This document shows, one piece after another, positions 14,857 to 22,839 of a stretch of 64,000 nucleotides of DNA. Under the pieces are notes generated by a model. That model saw only the letters and a list, made by a program, of their open reading frames with translations, did not search any database and had not been told where the DNA came from. Within the stretch, counting starts at the first letter, position 1; every line of letters starts with the position of its first letter. The position numbers and the translations under genes were made by a program. Origin of the DNA: Pseudophaeobacter profundi (GTDB taxonomy: Bacteria > Pseudomonadota > Alphaproteobacteria > Rhodobacterales > Rhodobacteraceae); NCBI RefSeq assembly GCF_029697505.1, contig NZ_JARJEF010000015.1, positions 1 through 64,000 of the forward strand, read 5' to 3'.

Positions 14857-15825
14857 TTAGGACCCAGAGCCTCTCTCATTCCGCCACTGTACGAAGAGTT
14901 GCAAAAGCGTAGCTTCCGCGTGCTCTTCGAGCCATTGGCCGAATTCTGGATTGTCCTTCTTGGTGACCTTGAGAGTGATCGCCTTCTCATTGATTGTCAG
15001 CGTGCCCAATGAACTGCCGTTCTCATCATTGATGACCGAAGTCAGCCCACGATTGGGCGGCTTCTTGTCGCGACGTGCTTTGCGCGAGCAAGCCAAATAG
15101 ACCGCTTGGAACTTTTCGGAACTAGGAGTGTCGTCGGGCAGGGCGGCGAGCGCCTCTTTGGCGATGTCCACCAAATCTACCTTCACTGACAAGGCAGCTA
15201 GATCACCCCACTGCCGTCGTCCGATCCCATGTGCTGGCCCGATGAGTTGAACAAGACCGTCTGGCAGTTGTTCTATGACGACCCTGTGGTTGGATACGCC
15301 TTGCCGGGTCAGACCTAGAGCATCTTGAATGACACCGGGTTTGTACCCGGCTTCTTGCATCTCTTTGATAAAAAGAGACTTTTCTATAAAAGACGGATCA
15401 AGCCTGAGGTTGTTCTCCTGGCCTTGAGCGATCAGAGATGCGTCATCGTCCAAGGTTCGAACAATTGCCTTGACCGTTCCACCGACCTTACGGATCGCCG
15501 CAAGCCTGCGGCGGCCGTAGATGATGCGGTATCTGTCCGGTTGGGCTGATGGACGGACCATGATGGGCACTTGTTGGCCATGCTTGCGAATGCTCTCGGC
15601 CAACTCATCGATACTGGAATCTTCCAGCACCAACCGATCGCGCAGCCCATCCATGTCAATCTGATCGGGTTCAATGTCGCGAATCGAGTTTGCTGTGATC
15701 TCGCGCAAAGAGTCGCGCAATCCTCCAACAGATCCCGGCAGCTTTGCCGCTTTTGGCGGGGTAGGGGAGGGGGCTCCGCTCTCCGTCTCATTCCTTGGAG
15801 GCTGGTTGAAGATGTTTCGGGCCAT
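14857..15825 (-). CDS. repB: Plasmid partition protein RepB (ParB-type)
   Basis: 322-residue centromere-binding protein. The N-terminus (MARNIFNQPPRNETESG) is followed by the ParB/Srx domain: IDMDGLRDRLVLEDSSIDELAESIRKHGQQVPIMVRP and the RIIYGRRRLAAIR box, then an HTH (YKPGVIQDALGLTRQGVSNHRVVIEQL) and a RepB-specific C-terminal region. It loads RepA-dependent segregation at parS sites (candidates at 13435 and 13544). The ATG overlaps the repA stop (TGATG), proving the operon order repA-repB-repC. The start at 15825 is preferred to an upstream one inside repA. Confidence 0.93.
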   Translation of the reverse strand: MARNIFNQPPRNETESGAPSPTPPKAAKLPGSVGGLRDSLREITANSIRDIEPDQIDMDGLRDRLVLEDSSIDELAESIRKHGQQVPIMVRPSAQPDRYRIIYGRRRLAAIRKVGGTVKAIVRTLDDDASLIAQGQENNLRLDPSFIEKSLFIKEMQEAGYKPGVIQDALGLTRQGVSNHRVVIEQLPDGLVQLIGPAHGIGRRQWGDLAALSVKVDLVDIAKEALAALPDDTPSSEKFQAVYLACSRKARRDKKPPNRGLTSVINDENGSSLGTLTINEKAITLKVTKKDNPEFGQWLEEHAEATLLQLFVQWRNERGSGS

Positions 15826-17024
15826 CAGCGACGCCCCCATGCCATTTGGATCGTCTGCTCTAGCTCATCGCCAACGCCATTCACGCTGGTCAGGGCGCGA
15901 TCAATTGTCTTTCTGATGAATTGGCTTGGATCGACTTCATAGACGGTCTGCTGGGTCATCCCCGCGTCGGAGATCGCCGTAGACTTCAGCATCGGCTCTG
16001 TCATGACCTGACCTGCCAGAATTGATCTCAGGTAGCCTGCCATTTGGGTCTGCGGACCGTCCGACGGTTCATATCTGGTAATCAGGAACTTGACAAAATC
16101 CCATGTGACACGCCGACCGATGGCTTCCTCCACGGCCTTGACCGTTTCTGAAGCAAGCTTCAGGAATTGGCTCATGGATGCGATGTCAAGCATGCCAGGT
16201 ACCACGGTAACCAAAAGCCCCGTCGAGGCTGCCAGCGCAGTCAGGGTTAGAAACCCAAGCTGAGGCGGGCAGTCGATCAGGACGATGTCGTAGTTTGCCT
16301 CAACCTCTTCAAGCGCCAAGGCGAGGCGCTCTGCAAAGATGGGCTGTACGCGACGGGCGAGAGCGTTTGCGGTCTCGGTTTCGTACTCCGAGAGCATCAA
16401 ACCGGCGGGCACCATGTCGAGCTTATGGAAGTAGGTCTTTTGGATGACGTTCGAGAGAGGAACTTGGTCCTCATATCTCAAAGCATCATAGATTGTGCCG
16501 CCATCGGCGAACTCAAGCTCGGGCCGAAAGCCGAAAAACGTGGTCAAACTTGCTTGCGGATCGAGGTCTAGGACCAGCACGCGGTAACCGCGCAAGGCAT
16601 ATCTTTGCGCAAGATGAATCGTTGCAGTAGTCTTTGATGAACCGCCTTTGAAGTTGACGACGGATATCACCTGGAGACGATCGCCATCACGTCGACCTGG
16701 GCGGTAGCTTTCTGCGTTCTTTCCAGTGCGTCCAAGAACATCGCGCAACTCATCAATCTCTTGGGCTGTGTAGAACCGGTGTCCGCGGTTGTCTGTATGC
16801 ACTTCCGGGAAGCTGCCGTCCTTGTGCCGGTTGCGCAGGTTAGATGTGCTTACGCGCAGGAGGCCGGCGACTTCGGTGGAACTGAAGCGGCGTAGGGACT
16901 TTCGTTCTTCGGGTTCGAAAGCGATCTTCATCTGGCGATCCAAAGACTCAGCCAGATTGTCGGCAAATGCTCCGATATCGGAAGAGCCTATGCCTCGCGT
17001 GTATCCAATGTTACGATCATCCAT
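15825..17024 (-). CDS. repA: Plasmid partition ATPase RepA (ParA-type)
   Basis: 399-residue ParA-family ATPase and autorepressor of the repABC operon. An N-terminal winged helix (RRFSSTEVAGLLRVSTSNLRNRHKDGSFPE, residues 46-74) is followed by the deviant Walker A KGGSSKTT (about 126-133), Walker A' (VLVLDLDPQASLT) and Walker B (IVLIDCPPQLGFLT). It drives plasmid segregation together with RepB. Complete and of usual length. An inverted repeat 41-87 bp upstream of the start is a likely RepA operator. Confidence 0.94.
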   Translation of the reverse strand: MDDRNIGYTRGIGSSDIGAFADNLAESLDRQMKIAFEPEERKSLRRFSSTEVAGLLRVSTSNLRNRHKDGSFPEVHTDNRGHRFYTAQEIDELRDVLGRTGKNAESYRPGRRDGDRLQVISVVNFKGGSSKTTATIHLAQRYALRGYRVLVLDLDPQASLTTFFGFRPELEFADGGTIYDALRYEDQVPLSNVIQKTYFHKLDMVPAGLMLSEYETETANALARRVQPIFAERLALALEEVEANYDIVLIDCPPQLGFLTLTALAASTGLLVTVVPGMLDIASMSQFLKLASETVKAVEEAIGRRVTWDFVKFLITRYEPSDGPQTQMAGYLRSILAGQVMTEPMLKSTAISDAGMTQQTVYEVDPSQFIRKTIDRALTSVNGVGDELEQTIQMAWGRR

Positions 17025-17064
17025 GTCCTGCCGCCCACTCTCGGCCTCTGTTGAGGCTCTTAGT

Positions 17065-17111
17065 CATTCTGACGGTGTCCAGCGTATCTGACGCGTTTTG
17101 CCGTCAGAATG
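17065..17111 (-). promoter_or_regulatory. Inverted repeat upstream of repA (candidate operator)
   Basis: CATTCTGACGG (17065-17075) and CCGTCAGAATG (17101-17111) form a perfect 11-bp inverted repeat with 25 bp between arms, about 3.4 helical turns centre to centre. A nested partial copy (TCTGACGCG) lies between the arms. Its position directly upstream of repA suits the operator through which RepA represses the operon. Confidence 0.6.
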
Positions 17112-17165
17112 GGAATGCCACGATCCTTTGAGTCCGGCAAGAAGAATCTAAATGTAGTGTGAAAG

Positions 17166-17190
17166 TTATCCACAACACCTATAGGTGTTG
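17166..17190. promoter_or_regulatory. DnaA box adjoining an 18-bp palindrome
   Basis: TTATCCACA (17166-17174) is an exact match to the E. coli DnaA-box consensus. It overlaps by two bases the perfect palindrome CAACACCTATAGGTGTTG (17173-17190). An A+T-rich run (TGATATAGATATATTAAA, around 17216-17233) follows. This resembles an origin or a DnaA-responsive control site; repABC origins are usually in repC, so its role is open. The rest of the 341-bp gap 17025-17365 holds no gene. Confidence 0.55.
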
Positions 17191-17365
17191 CCGCGTAAAA
17201 AACTCAGCAAGTCATTGATATAGATATATTAAATGCAGATGCCCCCGAATCGAGCCGCTACTCTGTTGAGTTGGCACATTAGCAGCTAACCCCAAGCAAC
17301 TAATGGCACTTTCTGCCTCCTGCGGAGTTTTCTTCCGGTGAAATTTTTTGGATTCGGGTCAGAAG

Positions 17366-18274
17366 CTACATCTGATCTTGGCTCGATTCGTACGGCATGA
17401 GGCCAAGTCGTTCCGCCCGCTCCAACAGCATTTTCACCGAAGACGGCTGCCATCTTGTTCGGCCACGAGGCGTGCGTTCGCGCATAGATTCCAACCGTTC
17501 ACAGATCGCTTGAAGCGTGATGTCGGGATCTGCGCCCTTGATGCCAGCAATAATGGCGGGCAGGCGATCGTCCGTTTCGCGGCGCCCGGCGCGGGCCAGC
17601 ACCTCGATAGGCAGGAAGCCGTCGCCGACATAGGCCTTCACAGCGCGCAAGAGACGGCTTTGGGTCCAGCGACGCGCCTCGGGCAAGGGGCCGTTGATGA
17701 TGCGCACCACGTCTTCCCAGGCCAAGTCGGGTCGCAACCGGCGCACATGGGGCACCCAATCTTGTGCCGTCTCGTTTAGACGCTCCATGTAGCCGTCTCG
17801 TCGCGCCAGCCGTACTTTGCGAAGAGCAGCAGGGTCTTTGGCCCGCAGTCCAGGGTTCCCGCCGACCCGGCCCTTGGTACGGGCGCTCGCCAGCCCTGCT
17901 TTGGTACGTTCCCGGATCAGCGCCCGCTCGAACTCGGCCGCGGCGCCCAGAACCTGCAGCGTGAACTTGCCTTGCGGGGATCCGGTGTCGATCGGGTCCT
18001 GAATGGAACGAAAGAACGCCCCCTTGGCCTCCAACCGTTCGATCACCTCGAGAAGGTGCGACAGAGACCGTGCGAGCCGGTCGATCCGTACGACAACCAG
18101 CGTGTCGCCCTTGCTAATGCGCTCCAGCAAGCGGGCAAGCAACGGCCGGGCACGATTGCCGCCTGAGGCGTGCTCTTCGAAGATCTCGACGCATCCCGCA
18201 GTTTGCAGGGCCTCAGACTGGGGCAGGGGGGTCTGATCCTCTGTGGATACGCGCGCATAGCCTATCAGGGGCAT
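17366..18274 (-). CDS. Serine site-specific recombinase (resolvase/invertase)
   Basis: 302-residue protein. The N-terminal catalytic domain has the active serine S10 in IGYARVSTEDQ, the arginines of LVVVRIDRLARSL and the helix E region AEFERALIRERTKAGLASAR. The usual HTH is followed by an extra C-terminal segment of about 120 residues with two further helix sets (VPHVRRLRPDLAWEDVVRIIN; ITLQAICERLESM), longer than Tn3-type resolvases (about 185 aa). Such proteins resolve plasmid multimers or invert segments. A candidate recombination site lies directly upstream of the start codon. Confidence 0.88.
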   Translation of the reverse strand: MPLIGYARVSTEDQTPLPQSEALQTAGCVEIFEEHASGGNRARPLLARLLERISKGDTLVVVRIDRLARSLSHLLEVIERLEAKGAFFRSIQDPIDTGSPQGKFTLQVLGAAAEFERALIRERTKAGLASARTKGRVGGNPGLRAKDPAALRKVRLARRDGYMERLNETAQDWVPHVRRLRPDLAWEDVVRIINGPLPEARRWTQSRLLRAVKAYVGDGFLPIEVLARAGRRETDDRLPAIIAGIKGADPDITLQAICERLESMRERTPRGRTRWQPSSVKMLLERAERLGLMPYESSQDQM

Positions 18275-18284
18275 GAAAATCGGC

Positions 18285-18329
18285 CGTTTGCAATTTCATA
18301 TACCGTTACTAAACGACCATTTGTAAACG
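18285..18329. promoter_or_regulatory. Candidate resolvase (res) subsite
   Basis: Outer arms CGTTTGCAAT (18285-18294) and TTTGTAAACG (18320-18329) form an imperfect inverted repeat, 8 of 10 positions, around a smaller inner pair CGTT-AC-TAAACG. It starts about 10 bp upstream of the recombinase gene, the normal location of res sites. The span of 45 bp is larger than a classical 28-bp subsite, so the limits are uncertain. Confidence 0.4.
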
Positions 18330-18474
18330 AATGCAAGGGCGTGCACTTTGGCGCTGTTCAGCAGGGAACCCTTAGCTTCCATACGCTGAACACGATCAGA
18401 GATCTCTCGCAGACCACCGCGCGCGCGTGCCATATAAGGAGTGTGGGCGCACCCAAATAAAACCCTTGGGTAAA

Positions 18475-18498
18475 ATGCAAAAGTGCCATATTTTGCAT
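18475..18498. promoter_or_regulatory. 8-bp inverted repeat at the start of the next gene
   Basis: ATGCAAAA (18475-18482) and TTTTGCAT (18491-18498), spacer 8 bp, end two bases before the ATG at 18501. It could be an operator for autoregulation by the encoded HTH protein or an RNA hairpin masking the start codon. No Shine-Dalgarno is visible for this gene. Confidence 0.35.
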
Positions 18499-18500
18499 AT

Positions 18501-19568
18501 ATGAAGCCTCAAGTCTCTATGAAAGATGAACGTTTTGACGATCCTCTAGTGGATACGGAGGGGCTTGAAGAGACGTCTGAAGACGACCTATGGTTCCTGC
18601 CTGGTCCGATGGAAGTGGAGCCCGATTATCTGCCTCCTGGTCCAAGGAGAAAGCCGCGTGAAACCGCAGTCCTCGACGATTGGCGGAAGGCAGAGGCGGG
18701 CAATGCCGCCCGTCTCGCCCGTGTGGCTGGCCGGATCGGCGCGCTAGACGACCGGCTGAAGCGTGGCCCGAAAGGATGGCGGCACAGACTGGCCCTGATC
18801 GAGGCGGCAGACCTCAGCTGGTTTGTGGGCGACCGGATTGGTCCAGATCGGTTGGCGCTCTGGATCTCCATGCGCCTTTCCGGAGTTCAGGACGACACCG
18901 CCGCACTCGCGCGTGTCGGTTGGGCGGTGCGCCGTCTGACAGGCGGTCCCGGCCCAGAGGTGGACCTGTCCGCCTTCCTCGATCGCCGTGACCCCGAAAA
19001 CTTGGCTGATGAAGCCGAACCTTTTGCGGATCGCGCGGGCGGGTGGCTTGACCTGATGGCGCAAGCCGCCGACCTGCACCCGATCACGCGCGCCAGCATG
19101 GGATTTCACCTCTGGAGCCTCGCCGGCCTCGGGCAACAGGGCGACCGGATGGAAGCTGCGGTTACCGCCGCACGCGTTGCGGCCAGTGAGGGTAAGGGAG
19201 CAGTCTTTTCTCCGCTGGCAATGGGTGGTGTAGGAGGCCTGCGTTCTGGGGGGCCGCCTGCCAATAGGCTGGCGCGCTGGCTCGACGGGATGGAGAGCGC
19301 ATGCTTGATCGCAATGCGACATCTGAATAACGTTGAGGACTGGACTGCACGAGCAAAAGCCGTGATGGTTTCGCTTTCAGGGAAAACGCCGCCGATTCTG
19401 CGAGCTGCGCTTACCGAATGGCCTCTCGTATCCGCTCCCATGGCTGAGGCTACGACCGGAGCCAGCCGCGCGGCCGTCCAACGCAACCTCGCTTGGATGG
19501 AAGCCCGAGATCTAATTCGCGAAGTAACTGGACAAGGACGATTTCGGATGTGGAGAATTGCAATCTAG
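18501..19568 (+). CDS. RHE_PE00001-like plasmid protein with C-terminal HTH
   Basis: 355-residue cytosolic protein. The N-terminal 60 residues are acidic; the middle is helical with repeated ALARVGWAVRRLTGG-type stretches; the C-terminus is a DNA-binding helix-turn-helix (ATTGASRAAVQRNLAWMEARDLIREVTGQGRFRMWRI). The pattern resembles the DUF1612/RHE_PE00001 family found on rhizobial and rhodobacterial plasmids near replication genes. The function is unknown; a regulatory or Fic-like helical fold is possible but no HPFx(D/E)GN motif is present. ATG at 18501 was chosen; a GTG 18 bp upstream is an alternative. Confidence 0.65.
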   Translation: MKPQVSMKDERFDDPLVDTEGLEETSEDDLWFLPGPMEVEPDYLPPGPRRKPRETAVLDDWRKAEAGNAARLARVAGRIGALDDRLKRGPKGWRHRLALIEAADLSWFVGDRIGPDRLALWISMRLSGVQDDTAALARVGWAVRRLTGGPGPEVDLSAFLDRRDPENLADEAEPFADRAGGWLDLMAQAADLHPITRASMGFHLWSLAGLGQQGDRMEAAVTAARVAASEGKGAVFSPLAMGGVGGLRSGGPPANRLARWLDGMESACLIAMRHLNNVEDWTARAKAVMVSLSGKTPPILRAALTEWPLVSAPMAEATTGASRAAVQRNLAWMEARDLIREVTGQGRFRMWRIAI

Positions 19569-19637
19569 GAGGATCGGTAGCCACTCTAATTCTGTTTTGA
19601 TTTCAAGCGGTGAACTATGATCGACCTTTCGTGTGAG

Positions 19638-20198
19638 TCACCCTAGCGTCAGCACCATCTCGTCCGAGAGCGACAAGTCCGGAATATGCAGATTTTCAGG
19701 TGCCGGACCTTTGCGAATGCGCCCGGCCGCATCGTAATGCGAGCCATGACAAGGGCAGAACCAACCCCCGAAATCCCCCGCCCCATCGCCCAGAGGGACA
19801 CAGCCCAGATGGGTACAGACACCGATCATCACCAGATAAGCCTCGTGACCCGCAATGGCTCGATTCTCATCGCTGGCAAGCGCATCGTCGGGCAGATTGG
19901 GGTTGCGCGCCTGGCTGTCTGGCAGGTCAGAGGCCGCCTCTGCCCGAGCCTGAGCCATTTCTGCCTCCGTGCGATGACGGATAAAGACAGGTTTTCCGCG
20001 CCAGTTGACGGTCAATTGCGTTCCGGGCGCAAGATCGGAGATGTCGACGGTGATCTGTGCCAGAGCGCGGACATCGGCGGAAGGGTTCATCTGGTTCACC
20101 AGTGGCCAGAGCGCAGCCCCTGTGGCCACGACCCCCGCCCCGGCCGTTGCGTAATACAGGAAATCCCTGCGCGCGGTATCCTCTGACGCTTCCATCAT
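19638..20198 (-). CDS. petA: Stand-alone Rieske iron-sulfur subunit of cytochrome bc1
   Basis: 186-residue ubiquinol-cytochrome c reductase Rieske protein. It has the Tat-type leader and anchor ([34 protein letters not shown]), the family segment [19 protein letters not shown], and both cluster motifs, CTHLGC and CPCHGSHYD, so the 2Fe-2S site and disulfide are intact. Chromosomal petA normally sits with petB and petC; neither is here. A CueR-type promoter lies immediately upstream, which suggests a copper-induced spare subunit for the housekeeping bc1 complex. The start may be the first or second ATG of ATGATG; no Shine-Dalgarno is visible and the transcript may be nearly leaderless. Confidence 0.92.
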   Translation of the reverse strand: MMEASEDTARRDFLYYATAGAGVVATGAALWPLVNQMNPSADVRALAQITVDISDLAPGTQLTVNWRGKPVFIRHRTEAEMAQARAEAASDLPDSQARNPNLPDDALASDENRAIAGHEAYLVMIGVCTHLGCVPLGDGAGDFGGWFCPCHGSHYDAAGRIRKGPAPENLHIPDLSLSDEMVLTLG

Positions 20199-20204
20199 CG
20201 GGCA

Positions 20205-20235
20205 TGTGTCCGTGTCTCCAGCGCTGGAAGGTCAA
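20205..20235 (-). promoter_or_regulatory. CueR-type promoter before petA
   Basis: Minus strand: -35 TTGACC (20235-20230), then a 19-bp spacer carrying the dyad TTCCAGCGCTGGAG, then a poor -10 (GACACA). The long 19-bp spacer and CCAG...TGG dyad are hallmarks of MerR/CueR-activated promoters. It points at petA, whose first ATG is 6 bp past the -10. Confidence 0.75.
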
Positions 20236-20300
20236 CACGCGAGATGTAACGTTTTGTCAGCGACCTCTCTTCGGATCAACAAACAAGCTGCATCAGCGCG

Positions 20301-20825
20301 TCAATGGTGTGGGGCTGCGCCTTTTGCCATCATGAGGTGGTGCTCCTGGTGATGCGCCCCGATGGTCATCAGGCCAAAAAAGCCAAGTCCCTGAATCTGA
20401 GCGGCATCGCCATCGACACTGAGCGCCACGCCATCTTCGAGTTCCTCCGTGACAACGTCCCAGCCGGTTTCAGCCGCAAGAAAGGGCGCATGGGCGGGCA
20501 CCATGGCGCGGATGGCCTCGAGAACACGGGGGGAACCCCGGATCTCGAACCGGGCCCCTTCCGGCCGCAGGGTGCGGGTGACCACGGCCTCCTGGGTTAG
20601 AAGGTCCATATCGACCAGATGGCGGCGCAATCCGTCGATATCGACCCGCTCCCAATCCGTCTCGGGATCGGCCTGCAGGATCGCTACGATCTCCGCCAGG
20701 GCGGCAAAGGCCGATTGCCCGGTTTCCTGCGGTCCACCCATGTCATGGCCAGTTGCGGAATGGGCGTGCTGAGCAGCCACGGGTGCGGCCATCACTATGG
20801 CAAGGACGAAGGGAATGAGACGCAT
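20301..20825 (-). CDS. Periplasmic His-rich protein of unknown function
   Basis: 174-residue exported protein: signal peptide MRLIPFVLAIVMAAPVAAQ, then a His-rich start (HAHSATGHDMGG) and a His/Met-rich end (GAHHQEHHLMMAKGAAPHH), both suited to metal binding. The middle is an alpha/beta domain with WERVDIDGLRRHLVDMDLLTQEA. A start at 20825 is chosen for GAAGGA upstream. It is divergent from the Crp/Fnr gene and upstream of petA in the same direction. No named family was recognised; a periplasmic copper-binding role is inferred from composition. Confidence 0.7.
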   Translation of the reverse strand: MRLIPFVLAIVMAAPVAAQHAHSATGHDMGGPQETGQSAFAALAEIVAILQADPETDWERVDIDGLRRHLVDMDLLTQEAVVTRTLRPEGARFEIRGSPRVLEAIRAMVPAHAPFLAAETGWDVVTEELEDGVALSVDGDAAQIQGLGFFGLMTIGAHHQEHHLMMAKGAAPHH

Positions 20826-20884
20826 GGACGGATCCTTCAATGGGGTGCTGTCATCTTTACGCTAGCAGGGGCGGATGCATCGCA

Positions 20885-20902
20885 ATATGATTTCAATCAT
20901 AT
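20885..20902. promoter_or_regulatory. FNR-like palindrome between divergent genes
   Basis: ATATGATTTCAATCATAT, 16 of 18 positions symmetrical, contains TGAT-N4-ATCA, the core of FNR-type boxes (TTGAT-N4-ATCAA). It touches the ATG of the Crp/Fnr gene and lies 60 bp upstream of the divergent His-rich gene, so it may repress the regulator itself and control the neighbour. Confidence 0.6.
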
Positions 20903-21467
20903 GTTGCCAGACCCCTATGATCTTATCCCGAGCTCAGCCCTGCGCCCACTCTCCGGCGCGGTTGGCGATGTGGTGTTTCACCAAGGCGACCCCACCCACG
21001 GTCTCTATGTCGTGCAAACCGGACGCGTGCATCTCGAGCGGGTCGGCCCAAATGGCGAGCGGTTCATCATTCACCGTGCCCAAGCCGGTACAAGCTTTGC
21101 CGAAGCTTCGATGTTTTCAGAGGTCTATCATTGCGATGCGGTCTGTGTTGAGGCCGGAGCGCTGATCCGGATCGACAAGTCTGCCGTCTTGGCCGCCTTT
21201 GCCGACCCGGCATTTGCCCGCGCCTATGGCCGTCAGGCCGCTCAACAGATACAAGCGCAGCGACAGATGCTCGAGATTGTCGGCATTCGGCGCGCAGAGG
21301 ACCGGGTCATGGCGGGGTTGGTCGCGGGCCTGCTCGACGGCTCCGTCGTCGAGTTCGCCGCCCGGTTACAGCTGAGCCATGAGGCGACTTACAGGGCGCT
21401 GCGAAAGCTTGTGCAGGACGGGCGGGTCACAAACCCGGCCCGCGGGAGCTATCACCTGCGCCCATGA
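20901..21467 (+). CDS. Crp/Fnr-family transcriptional regulator
   Basis: 188-residue regulator. The N-terminal cyclic-nucleotide-binding-like beta barrel (VGDVVFHQGDPTHGLYVVQTGRVHLERVGPNGERFIIH...GTSFAEASMF) is followed by the long dimer helix and a C-terminal winged helix (EFAARLQLSHEATYRALRKLVQDGRV). The four-cysteine set of FNR Fe-S sensors is absent; only two cysteines (YHC, AVCVE) are present, so the signal is not obviously oxygen through a cluster. ATG at 20901 fits the family N-terminus, although an FNR-like box abuts it. It may control the petA/His-rich unit and other respiratory genes. Confidence 0.88.
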   Translation: MLPDPYDLIPSSALRPLSGAVGDVVFHQGDPTHGLYVVQTGRVHLERVGPNGERFIIHRAQAGTSFAEASMFSEVYHCDAVCVEAGALIRIDKSAVLAAFADPAFARAYGRQAAQQIQAQRQMLEIVGIRRAEDRVMAGLVAGLLDGSVVEFAARLQLSHEATYRALRKLVQDGRVTNPARGSYHLRP

Positions 21468-21472
21468 CCCGA

Positions 21473-21925
21473 TCAGCTGTGGCTCGCGAAGACCGAGGTC
21501 ACCCCGTCGGAGCCAACAAGCAGGGTATCAAAAGTGTCACCGGCCCCGGGACCGCCCATGCCGGGCGAACTCATCGGCATGCCGGGGACCGTCAACCCGC
21601 GCGCCACCGGTTGTTCTGCCAGCAGCTGCGTGATGTCCGCGGCAGGCACGTGACCCTCGATGAAATAGTCGCCTATCATCGCCGTGTGACAGCCAGCAAG
21701 TTCCGGTGCGATTTGCAGCCGATTTTTGAACGCATAAAGCACATCCTGATCGACGTCCTGCGCCTCGACGGTGAACCCAGCCTGGCGAACATGTTCGACC
21801 CAAGCGGTACAGCACCCGCAGGTGGGGGTTTTCAGGACTTTTATGACCGGTTCCGTGTTGGCCAGTGCTGGCAGGGGAAGTGTGGCGACCGCTCCGGCCA
21901 GCAAAAATGTGCGTCTTTTCATCAT
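21473..21925 (-). CDS. DUF411 metal-binding protein, exported
   Basis: 150-residue DUF411 protein. Signal peptide of Tat-like form (KRRTFLLAGAVATLPLPALA), then a thioredoxin-like domain with the conserved metal-binding motif TPTCGCCTAWVEH, and LAGCHTAMIGDYFIEGHVPAADI, the second conserved block. A Met/Gly-rich tail (MPMSSPGMGGPGAG) is suited to Cu(I). DUF411 proteins are common in copper and silver resistance clusters. It is last in a five-gene minus-strand operon (24943 to 21473) and its start overlaps the preceding gene's stop. Confidence 0.9.
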   Translation of the reverse strand: MMKRRTFLLAGAVATLPLPALANTEPVIKVLKTPTCGCCTAWVEHVRQAGFTVEAQDVDQDVLYAFKNRLQIAPELAGCHTAMIGDYFIEGHVPAADITQLLAEQPVARGLTVPGMPMSSPGMGGPGAGDTFDTLLVGSDGVTSVFASHS

Positions 21926-22833
21926 GTGTTCCTTTTCGAATTATTCGAAATCGTAGAACTGTGTGTTCGAGAGTCCGGAGGCTGTTCCTGCTCTGTCGGC
22001 GTGAGGGCGGATGTATCCAGGGCGTGCCCGCTTGCTGGCCCGCGAACGGGCTGGATCAACATCTTGTCGACCCAGAGGTCGCGCGTCGTGCGTAACTGCT
22101 CGATGCCGATCGTCATTCCCTCGTGGCCCTTCGCGGGCTGGGCAACGTAAGTACCCATGAGGCGGTCCCACCATGGCAGGTTGAAGCCGTAGTTTGAATT
22201 CGTTTCGCGCGGATCGACCGAATGATGCACGCGGTGCATGTCGGGTGTGACGACGATCCATCTGAGCCATCGGTCGACCAGCCGCGGCAGGTTGATGTTG
22301 GCATGATTGAAGAGTGCCATAGCGTTAAGGATGATCTCGAACAACAGAACCGCGACGGCGGGCGGACCAAGCGCCGCGACCAAGGCGAGCTTGATCGCCA
22401 TCGAGATGAGGATCTCAATCGGATGAAAGCGTAAACCAGTCGTTGCGTCGAATTCGAGGTCCGCATGATGCATACGGTGCAGCCGCCATAAAGCTGGAAC
22501 GGCATGGAACATGACATGCTGCAGGTAAATGGCGAAATCGAGAAGCAGCATGGAGAGGATCACAACCAGCCAGAAAGGAACCTCGATAGTGTTGAACAAG
22601 CCCCAGCCCCGCTCCTCGGCCATGACCGCCAGACCAACGGCCAGGATTGGAAAGGACAACCGGAGGATCGCCGTGTCGATCACGACAAGAGCCAGGTTGT
22701 TCGACCAACGGATGACACGCGGAATGTCACGTCGCCGACGCGGGGCGGCGAGTTCCCAAAGCGCCATGGCGGCCAGCACACTCAAAAACGCCGTCAGACG
22801 AATCTCCGGCTCTGCGGCTAGAATTATGTCCAT
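21922..22833 (-). CDS. Sterol desaturase / fatty acid hydroxylase family membrane protein
   Basis: 303-residue integral membrane di-iron oxygenase-like protein. Histidine clusters of the family are present: HVMFH, HRMHH, NHANI and HRVHHS, separated by hydrophobic helices. These bind two irons at the cytosolic face and would hydroxylate or desaturate a lipid. Five or more membrane segments are visible. It starts 7 bp after the CDF transporter gene and is followed by DUF411, all under one upstream CueR-type promoter. A copper-induced membrane-lipid modification is suggested by context; the substrate is unknown. Confidence 0.88.
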   Translation of the reverse strand: MDIILAAEPEIRLTAFLSVLAAMALWELAAPRRRRDIPRVIRWSNNLALVVIDTAILRLSFPILAVGLAVMAEERGWGLFNTIEVPFWLVVILSMLLLDFAIYLQHVMFHAVPALWRLHRMHHADLEFDATTGLRFHPIEILISMAIKLALVAALGPPAVAVLLFEIILNAMALFNHANINLPRLVDRWLRWIVVTPDMHRVHHSVDPRETNSNYGFNLPWWDRLMGTYVAQPAKGHEGMTIGIEQLRTTRDLWVDKMLIQPVRGPASGHALDTSALTPTEQEQPPDSRTHSSTISNNSKRNT

Positions 22834-22839
22834 CACAGT

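Noticed and set aside
14718-14860. Terminator for an antisense RNA between repB and repC
   Set aside because: G-rich runs are present, but no stem of more than four pairs followed by T could be built by hand.
18280-18320. ATATACCGTTACTAA resembling the TACA-N6-TACA box
   Set aside because: Half-sites are TATA and TACT, not TACA; it is better explained as part of the recombinase site.
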